This document shows, piece by piece, positions 1 through 7,048 of a stretch of 7,048 nt of DNA. Each line of letters starts with the position of its first letter. Position 1 is the first letter of the stretch. A model generated the notes under the pieces. That model did not search any database. It was not told the DNA's origin and worked only from the letters and a program-made list of their open reading frames with translations. The position numbers and the translations under genes are program-made. Source of the stretch: Elusimicrobiota bacterium (GTDB taxonomy: Bacteria; Elusimicrobiota; Elusimicrobia; Elusimicrobiales; UBA9959); contig DNQL01000103.1 of the NCBI GenBank assembly GCA_003500765.1, positions 1 through 7,048 on the forward strand. The letters run 5' to 3'.

Positions 1-1068
1 GCCGCTGCCGCCCCGTCGGCAGCCGCCGCGCCTGCTCCCGCTCCCGCGCCTCTCCCGGAGGCGGCCCCCGTCGTTTTCAGCCCCGGCTCCCCTGCGGCGG
101 AAATAAAACCGTCCAAGGCCGGGGACAAGCCGGCTGAGGTTCCCGGGGAAGAGCCCTCGCCCGAAAAGACGCTGCGCCTTCCGACGGCCGATATCAAGAC
201 CGCCGAAACGGCCGCCGTTCCCAAAGCCGCGCCGCGCAAGGGGCGGGGAAAGGTCGCTTTCCTGGTGACAATGATAATTTTCGCCGCTATAGCGGCCGGC
301 GGGATAAGCTTTTTCTTTCTCGGCGACGGCATCAGCCTGTCGGACTTTTCCATGATAGGGGCCCCTTCTAAAAAGGTCCAGGCCGAAGAGGAAAACGTTC
401 CGGCCGACGCCCAGCCCGAGGCGGCCCAGCCCGAGGCTTCTCAGTCCGAATCCCAGCCGCCCGCCGCGGAGCCGGTCGCGGCCCGGCCGGAGCCCCCGCA
501 CCAGGCCGCCTCGAACGAGAACACCCGCAAGGCGGTCGAGATCGTGAAGAACCACAGGCTTCCCGGAGGCCGCGGCAATATCGAGGCCTGGTTCAGCAAT
601 TCGTTCCTTTCCACTTCGGCCGGCGGCATGAACGAGGAGTGGTCGGCGACGGTACTGCACGGTGATATTTTCGTGGTCCAGTACAGGCTGCTTCGACCCA
701 AGCAGGACCCCCTGGTCTACCAGTTCGAGGTGGACGTGGCGAAAGGCCTGATAGTGCGCGGGATCAACAACAGCGCGATAGAGGTGCTGGACTTCCCCTC
801 CGGGGAAAAGACTACCGCCAGCGCCGCCCCGGCCCCCAAACCGGCCGCGAAACCCGCCGCTAAAAAAGCCTCAAAGCCCGCCGCGAGACCGGCTTCAAGG
901 CCCCGCTCCTCCGCGACGCGCGGCGAGATCCCCATTCTGCCCCTTCCCGACGACGACGCCCCGGCCGCCGCCGGGGACTCCGACCCAACCGGGTTCGAGA
1001 ACGTAGACGTTAACGACGAGAAGGTCCGCTACATAGTCGCGCAGGAGTCCGACGAAGAGCTCTTTTGA
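1..1068 (+). CDS. Unrecognised single-pass membrane protein with Ala/Pro-rich flanks (5' end outside window)
   Basis: The frame is open from the first base, so 355 C-terminal residues are visible and the real start lies upstream; the ATG at 265 falls inside the membrane segment and is not a credible start. Visible residues 1-82 are Ala/Pro-rich and end in a basic patch (RKGRGK, about 77-82). A hydrophobic helix follows at about 83-105. The basic patch predicts a cytoplasmic N-terminus and an exported C-terminal part. After a Pro/Glu/Gln-rich linker (about 107-171) comes the only segment that looks folded, about 172-264, with alternating hydrophobic strands (VQYRLL, VYQFEVDV) and a conserved-looking GGRG and EEW. 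Then follow an Ala/Lys/Pro repeat tail (about 273-308) and an acidic C-terminus ending EELF. I do not recognise the family. It ends 42 bases before pilB on the same strand, so a pilus or envelope accessory role is possible, but only by position. Confidence 0.8.
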   Translation, partial: AAAAPSAAAAPAPAPAPLPEAAPVVFSPGSPAAEIKPSKAGDKPAEVPGEEPSPEKTLRLPTADIKTAETAAVPKAAPRKGRGKVAFLVTMIIFAAIAAGGISFFFLGDGISLSDFSMIGAPSKKVQAEEENVPADAQPEAAQPEASQSESQPPAAEPVAARPEPPHQAASNENTRKAVEIVKNHRLPGGRGNIEAWFSNSFLSTSAGGMNEEWSATVLHGDIFVVQYRLLRPKQDPLVYQFEVDVAKGLIVRGINNSAIEVLDFPSGEKTTASAAPAPKPAAKPAAKKASKPAARPASRPRSSATRGEIPILPLPDDDAPAAAGDSDPTGFENVDVNDEKVRYIVAQESDEELF

Positions 1069-1110
1069 GCCTGGGGGTGGGGGTATGTTGTAGAATTATA
1101 ACGGTGGCTT
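1069..1110 (+). promoter_or_regulatory. Short leader before pilB with AT-rich -10-like sequence and weak ribosome site
   Basis: The 42-base gap contains a G-rich stretch (GGGGGTGGGGG, 1073-1083) followed by an abrupt AT-rich patch, with TAGAAT at 1091-1096 and TATAAC at 1097-1102. Either could act as a -10 element. No convincing -35 is present: TTGAGC at 1065-1070 would need a 20-base spacer to TAGAAT. The only Shine-Dalgarno-like bases are GGTGG (1103-1107), just 3 bases from the ATG. No terminator hairpin separates the upstream gene, so read-through from it is also possible. The promoter call is tentative. Confidence 0.3.
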
Positions 1111-2876
<1,766 letters not shown>

Positions 2877-2880
<4 letters not shown>

Positions 2881-2909
2881 CGCAAATTTCCGGTATATTT
2901 AAGTATAAT
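2877..2909 (+). promoter_or_regulatory. Candidate sigma-70-type promoter for pilT-pilC
   Basis: A perfect TATAAT lies at 2904-2909 in a short AT-rich island, with TTGACG at 2877-2882 overlapping the pilB stop codon. The spacer is 21 bases, longer than the preferred 17, so the -35 assignment is doubtful even though the -10 is good. Transcription would start near 2916, giving a leader of about 50 bases before pilT. This would let pilT and pilC be expressed partly independently of pilB. Confidence 0.45.
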
Positions 2910-2917
2910 TAATGGGA

Positions 2918-2932
2918 ACGGGCACCGCCCGT
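2918..2932 (+). other. Small hairpin in the pilB-pilT gap
   Basis: ACGGGC (2918-2923) and GCCCGT (2927-2932) form a perfect 6-bp stem with a 3-base loop, ACC. No T-run follows, so it does not look like an intrinsic terminator. If the promoter at 2877-2909 is real, the hairpin sits at the very 5' end of the pilT message, where it could protect the transcript. Its function is unproven. Confidence 0.4.
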
Positions 2933-2951
2933 CCTCTAAACCGCCATTTAC

Positions 2952-2956
2952 GGGAG
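2952..2956 (+). promoter_or_regulatory. Ribosome binding site of pilT
   Basis: GGGAG lies 8 bases before the ATG at 2965, good Shine-Dalgarno spacing. It supports this start over the in-frame Met codon three codons later. It is clearly better than the site before pilB. Confidence 0.65.
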
Positions 2957-2964
2957 AACTACAC

Positions 2965-4041
<1,077 letters not shown>

Positions 4042-4065
4042 GCAGGGAACGGGGGCGCCGCTTAG

Positions 4066-5259
4066 ATGCAATTCGCGTACAAGGCAAAGGACTCCGCGGG
4101 AAAGGTCCTGGAAGGGACCGTAGAGGCCTCCGACCAGGCCGCCGCCATCTCGCGCCTGCGGGGTCAGCGCCTTACCGTGGTGGAGATAAACGCCAAGTCC
4201 GGCGGACCCAAGAAGATCAAGGGCAGCGTCACCTCCAAGGACATAGTGATGTTCTCCCGCCAGCTCTCCACGCTGGTTTCGGCGGGCGTTCCCATCGTGC
4301 AGGGCCTCAGCATACTGGAACAGCAGGCCGAGAGCCCGGCTTTCGGCCACGTGCTGACCCAGCTGCGCACCGATATCGAGTCGGGTCTTTCCATAGCCGA
4401 GGGCATGCGCAAGCATCCCAAGGCCTTCACCGACCTCTACGTCGCCATGATAAAGGCCGGCGAAGTGGGCGGTATCCTGGACACCATCCTGGAGAGGCTG
4501 TCGGCTTACCTGGAGAATTCCGAGGCTCTCAAGGCCAAGGTCAAAAGCGCCATGATGTACCCGGCCGTGGTTCTGAGCGCCGCCGGCCTGATCACCATAT
4601 TCCTGATAGTTTTCGTCATTCCAATCTTCAAGGATATATTCGGCAGTTTCGGCGCGGAGCTGCCCTTCATCACCCAGACGCTCATAGATATTTCGGACCT
4701 GCTGCGAAAGTACATCCTGGTCCTCATCATGATCGGCGGAGGCGCTTTCTGGGGGCTGAAGAAATGGGCCGCCACCGAAAAGGGTCACAGGACGGTCGAC
4801 GATCTCTCGCTGAAGCTCCCCATAGTGGGCATATTGCTCAAGAAAGTGGCCGTGGCCAAGTTCACCCGCACCCTGGGCACCCTGATAAAATCCGGCGTGC
4901 CGATACTGCAGGGCCTGGAGACCGTCGCCCAGACGGCGGGCAACAAGGTCATAGAAGAGGCCATAAACAAGAGCCGCGATTCCATCAAGGAAGGCGGGCG
5001 CATCTCGGACCCGCTCCGCAAGGCCGGCATCTTCCCGCCCATGGTCATACAGATGATCAGCGTCGGCGAAGAGACCGGCGCGCTCGACAACATGCTCACC
5101 AAGATAGCCGATTTCTACGACGCGGAGGTCGACACGGCCGTGAAAGGCCTCACCTCCATGATAGAGCCGCTGATCATGATAGTGCTCGGCGTGGTCATAG
5201 GCACCATCGTCGTGGCCATGATGATGCCGATGTTCGGCCTGGGCGAAATGGTCGGCTGA
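4066..5259 (+). CDS. pilC: Type IV pilus inner-membrane platform protein PilC
   Basis: Polytopic inner-membrane protein on which PilB and PilT act to insert or remove pilin subunits; 397 residues, typical for PilC/GspF. A short N-terminal domain starts FAYKAKDSAGKVLEGTVEA. Two T2SSF repeats follow, each opening with a related motif: FSRQLSTLVSAGVP (63-76) and FTRTLGTLIKSGVP (266-279). Each repeat also contains a GE-x-x-G loop (GEVGG 132-136; GEETG 334-338). Membrane helices are predicted at about 166-188, 216-232 and 368-387. The start is fixed: an in-frame TAG directly precedes the ATG at 4066, and no other Met fits. The Shine-Dalgarno is weak, with G-rich sequence at 4045-4055, so the 24-base gap suggests translation partly coupled to pilT. 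No pilin or pilS/pilR genes follow; the operon ends at the terminator. Confidence 0.95.
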   Translation: MQFAYKAKDSAGKVLEGTVEASDQAAAISRLRGQRLTVVEINAKSGGPKKIKGSVTSKDIVMFSRQLSTLVSAGVPIVQGLSILEQQAESPAFGHVLTQLRTDIESGLSIAEGMRKHPKAFTDLYVAMIKAGEVGGILDTILERLSAYLENSEALKAKVKSAMMYPAVVLSAAGLITIFLIVFVIPIFKDIFGSFGAELPFITQTLIDISDLLRKYILVLIMIGGGAFWGLKKWAATEKGHRTVDDLSLKLPIVGILLKKVAVAKFTRTLGTLIKSGVPILQGLETVAQTAGNKVIEEAINKSRDSIKEGGRISDPLRKAGIFPPMVIQMISVGEETGALDNMLTKIADFYDAEVDTAVKGLTSMIEPLIMIVLGVVIGTIVVAMMMPMFGLGEMVG

Positions 5260-5277
5260 CGCTCCCAGCGAAGCATG

Positions 5278-5307
5278 AAAAAAGCCCGGCATCGTCCGGG
5301 CTTTTTT
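5278..5307. terminator. Bidirectional intrinsic terminator between pilC and the alkyltransferase gene
   Basis: AAAAAAGCCCGG (5278-5289) and CCGGGCTTTTTT (5296-5307) are perfectly complementary over 12 bp around a 6-base loop. The GC core is followed by six T on the + strand and, read in reverse, six T on the - strand. It lies 18 bases after the pilC stop and 22 bases after the - strand gene's stop, so it can serve both converging operons. Confidence 0.92.
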
Positions 5308-5329
5308 ATTTCACGGGGCGTACGCGCCT

Positions 5330-5626
5330 TTACAGCGCTTTTTCTTTTTTCAGGAGTGCGACCTTGGAGCGCGGCCCGCCTGGGCCGGAGAAGCCGCCCG
5401 GTCTGCCGTCGGAGCGTATCACCCGGTGGCAGGGGACCAGGGGGGCGAAAGGGTTTTTCCCGAGGGCGTTGCCCACGGCCCGCACGGAACCGGGCCTGCC
5501 GATCTCCCGGGCTATCCATTTGTAGCTGCGCGTCTGTCCCCGCGGTATGCGCATACAGGCCCGCCACACGGCCTGCTGGAAGGGCGTATAGGCTTTCATC
5601 GCTTCGAGCGCTTTTTCCCTGTTCAC
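5330..5626 (-). CDS. Stand-alone O6-alkylguanine-DNA alkyltransferase domain protein (Ogt/MGMT family)
   Basis: Predicted to take alkyl groups from O6-alkylguanine onto its own cysteine, a suicide repair reaction in the cytoplasm. At 98 residues it is only the C-terminal, DNA-binding catalytic half of Ogt/MGMT (usually about 165-170). Family landmarks: PFQQAVW (15-21), IPRGQTRSY (27-35), arginine finger R49 in RAVG, N58 in the NP pair, active site PCHRV with Cys66, GGF (77-79) and a C-terminal Glu95. They match human Tyr114, Arg128, Asn137, Cys145 and Glu172. Because the cysteine is kept, it is not a classical alkyltransferase-like protein, where Trp or Ala replaces it. The start is GTG at 5626, one base after the uvrC stop, with a strong GGAGG 6 bases upstream, so the missing N-terminal half is not a start-calling error. 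Tight coupling to uvrC suggests a link to excision repair (inference). Confidence 0.9.
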   Translation of the reverse strand: MNREKALEAMKAYTPFQQAVWRACMRIPRGQTRSYKWIAREIGRPGSVRAVGNALGKNPFAPLVPCHRVIRSDGRPGGFSGPGGPRSKVALLKKEKAL

Positions 5627-5627
5627 A

Positions 5628-6941
5628 CTATTCCTCCAGCTCCGCCCTGCCCCGCAGGCCGCGGTGATAGGTTATACCGAAGCGGTGCGCCTCGTCGCGC
5701 AGCGACTGCAGCAGCCGCAGCGCCGGGTCCCCTGCGGGCAGGCGCAGCGGATCCGGCCTGCCCGGTATCATTATCTCCTCGAATTCCTTGGCCAGCGATA
5801 CTATCGGGAGACTGACTCCCGCTTTTTTGGCGGCCGCCAGTGCGGCGGAGAGCTGTCCCCGGCCGCCGTCTATGAGCAGGAGGTCCGGCGCAGGGCCGCC
5901 GTTCTTCCGCAGGGCGGTCAGGCGCCTGCCCACGATCTCGCCGATCATCGCGAAATCGTCCGAGCCGCCTTCGGGCAGGGAGGTCCTTATACGGTAGCGC
6001 CTGTAGTGTTCCTTGTTCGGCTCCCCTTCGCGAAAACAGACGGAGGAGCCGACCGGCTGGCGGCCGAACAGGCTGGAGGTGTCGAAGGCCTCTATGTGCA
6101 GCGGGGGGGACTTCAAGTCCAGCAGTTCGGCCAGGCGCGTCGCCCCCCGGCTCCTGTCCACGGTCCAGTCTATGGCCGCCGGGTCGAGGCGCCTTATCAT
6201 GGTGCGTTCCGCCATGTGTTCCAGCGCGGAGAGCATGTCGCGGAAAAGGGCCGCGCCCTCGTAGTCCCGCGCGGCCGAGGCGCGTTCCATCCCCTGCCTG
6301 AATTCCTTCCCCAGCGCGGCTAAGTCCCCCTCGAAGAAGCGCTTCACCCGCAGCGCCAGCGCGCGGTAGGCGCGGAACGATATCCGCCCGTCGCAGGGCG
6401 CGGTGCACTGCCCCGTGTGGTAATAGAGGCAGGCCTTTATCCTGCGCCCGTCGAGGGGCTTCGCCCTGGAGAAATCCCAGCGGCAGCGGCGCAGGTTTAT
6501 AAAACCCGTGCGCCAGAGATGGGCCAGCAGTTTCTTGAGCGGCTCGGCCTTGGGGTAGGGACCGAAGACCAGGTCGCCTTTGGCGCCGGGACGTCGCGTC
6601 ATGAATACCCGGGGAAAATCTTCGGACATCGTCAGACGCACGCGCGCGTAGGACTTGGAATCCTTCCACATCGCGTTGAAGAAAGGCTGCAGGCGGCCGA
6701 TCAGGTCGCGCTCGAGCAACAGCGCGTCCTTTTCCCCGGCGCAGGGGATATAATCTATGACCTTTATGAGGGGGACGAGGTTCGGTATCTTCCAGCCGCC
6801 TTTTTCGGCCGCGCCCCTCATGAAATACTGCGAGACGCGGCGCCTGAGGTCCTTGGCCTTGCCGACGTAAAGAACCGTTCCGGCCGCGTCCTTCATCAGG
6901 TAGACGCCCGGCGAACGCGGCAGGGCCGCGTAATCCCTCAC
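5628..6941 (-). CDS. uvrC: Short UvrC, excinuclease ABC subunit C lacking the C-terminal HhH domain
   Basis: Nuclease subunit of nucleotide excision repair, which with UvrA/UvrB cuts the damaged strand on both sides of a lesion. GIY-YIG domain (about 1-95): GVY 12-14, YVG 25-27, Arg33 and catalytic Glu77, for the 3' incision. C153, C171, C179 and C183 correspond to the four cysteines reported to bind a 4Fe-4S cluster in E. coli UvrC. A UVR (UvrB-binding) helix lies at about 217-242. The RNase H-like domain for the 5' incision keeps D287 (FDTSS), D358 (IDGGRGQL) and H419 (RDEAHRF). At 437 residues it is far below the usual 600 or so: it stops soon after TYHR, without the tandem helix-hairpin-helix domain, and the segment between UVR and the RNase H-like fold is greatly shortened. 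No frame disruption is visible. The GTG start at 6941 overlaps the upstream stop codon (GTGA) and has a GGGAGGT site. Confidence 0.92.
   Translation of the reverse strand: MRDYAALPRSPGVYLMKDAAGTVLYVGKAKDLRRRVSQYFMRGAAEKGGWKIPNLVPLIKVIDYIPCAGEKDALLLERDLIGRLQPFFNAMWKDSKSYARVRLTMSEDFPRVFMTRRPGAKGDLVFGPYPKAEPLKKLLAHLWRTGFINLRRCRWDFSRAKPLDGRRIKACLYYHTGQCTAPCDGRISFRAYRALALRVKRFFEGDLAALGKEFRQGMERASAARDYEGAALFRDMLSALEHMAERTMIRRLDPAAIDWTVDRSRGATRLAELLDLKSPPLHIEAFDTSSLFGRQPVGSSVCFREGEPNKEHYRRYRIRTSLPEGGSDDFAMIGEIVGRRLTALRKNGGPAPDLLLIDGGRGQLSAALAAAKKAGVSLPIVSLAKEFEEIMIPGRPDPLRLPAGDPALRLLQSLRDEAHRFGITYHRGLRGRAELEE
5631..5637 (-). promoter_or_regulatory. Ribosome binding site of the alkyltransferase gene, inside the uvrC 3' end
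   Basis: On the - strand GGAGGAA lies within the last Leu-Glu-Glu codons of uvrC, with GGAGG 6 bases before the GTG start at 5626. It decides the GTG start and points to translational coupling of the two genes. Confidence 0.8.
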
Positions 6942-7048
6942 TGTACCTCCCGGCCGCGCAGGCCGAGCAGCTCTCGCGCGCCCCCCGCGCCCATGGCGCG
7001 CAGGAGGTCGAAATAGACCCAGGCCGACAACGGGACCAGGAGCAGCAT
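6938..7048 (-). CDS. C-terminal end of an unidentified gene upstream of uvrC (partial)
   Basis: The frame is open from the window edge to a TGA at 6940-6938 that overlaps the uvrC GTG start by four bases (GTGA). The 36 visible residues begin MLLLVPLSAWVYFDLL, a hydrophobic stretch long enough for part of a membrane helix, then turn basic and end GREVQ. The first visible codon happens to be ATG at the window edge, so it cannot be told whether this is the start of a very small protein or, more likely, the tail of a longer one. GC-rich codon use and the overlap with a well-placed start support a real gene. I do not recognise the product. Confidence 0.55.
   Translation of the reverse strand: MLLLVPLSAWVYFDLLRAMGAGGARELLGLRGREVQ
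6945..6951 (-). promoter_or_regulatory. Ribosome binding site of uvrC
   Basis: GGGAGGT on the - strand lies within the end of the upstream reading frame, with GGAGG 4 bases before the GTG at 6941. It supports the GTG start and coupled translation. Confidence 0.75.

Noticed and set aside
265..1068. ATG at 265 as the true start of the first gene
   Set aside because: It sits inside the transmembrane helix, and the same frame stays open to base 1 with the same Ala/Pro-rich style and a basic patch that fits membrane topology.
1073..1083. G-quadruplex in the pilB leader
   Set aside because: Only two G5 runs are present, so at most a weak two-tier structure could form; there is not enough sequence to support it.
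2918..2935. Hairpin after pilB as an intrinsic terminator
   Set aside because: The stem is followed by CCTCTAAACC rather than a T-run.
4764..5525. Open + strand frame overlapping the pilC 3' end and the terminator
   Set aside because: It is a shadow of pilC and then reads through the terminator and antisense to the alkyltransferase gene; low-complexity Arg/His-rich product.
5330..5626. Classical alkyltransferase-like (ATL) protein
   Set aside because: ATL proteins replace the active cysteine with Trp or Ala; here the PCHRV cysteine is kept.
5623..6669. Alternative - strand frame inside uvrC (348 codons)
   Set aside because: Arg/Pro/Gly-rich composition with no motif; the overlapping uvrC frame has all catalytic residues.

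Overview
The window is GC-rich bacterial DNA (roughly 60-65% G+C by eye). It holds a type IV pilus motor operon on the + strand and, converging on it, a compact DNA-repair operon on the - strand. One strong bidirectional terminator separates the two. Isoleucine is written mostly as ATA or ATC and almost never ATT, which is unusual for GC-rich DNA. A diderm bacterium is likely, because the pilus set comes with a single-pass membrane protein carrying an outward-facing domain. Codon style and gene order would suit a GC-rich Elusimicrobiota-type lineage, but that is inference and a deltaproteobacterial-type genome cannot be excluded.

Layout. Positions 1-1068 (+) are the 3' part of a gene for an unrecognised single-pass membrane protein with Ala/Pro-rich flanks. 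pilB (1111-2880, extension ATPase with an N-terminal MshEN-type c-di-GMP-binding domain), pilT (2965-4041, retraction ATPase) and pilC (4066-5259, inner-membrane platform) follow on the same strand. A candidate promoter lies between pilB and pilT. A symmetric hairpin with A and T tails (5278-5307) can end transcription from both sides. On the - strand, reading leftwards, come the last 36 codons of an unidentified gene (7048-6938), a short uvrC (6941-5628) and a 98-residue O6-alkylguanine-DNA alkyltransferase-type protein (5626-5330). These three are packed with a 4-base overlap and a 1-base gap, so they are almost certainly co-transcribed and translationally coupled.

How the genes work together. 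PilB and PilT are the opposing hexameric motors that act on the PilC platform to extend and retract pili. The two 24-residue MshEN repeats in PilB suggest that extension responds to cyclic di-GMP. The first gene may be an accessory envelope component, judged only from its position. In the repair operon, UvrC makes the incisions of nucleotide excision repair, and the small alkyltransferase handles O6-alkylguanine. UvrC here lacks the C-terminal helix-hairpin-helix module and much of the usual central segment but keeps its catalytic residues. The gene coupled to it encodes a stand-alone DNA-binding alkyltransferase domain. This pair is the most unusual part of the window. The pilus genes themselves are conventional.
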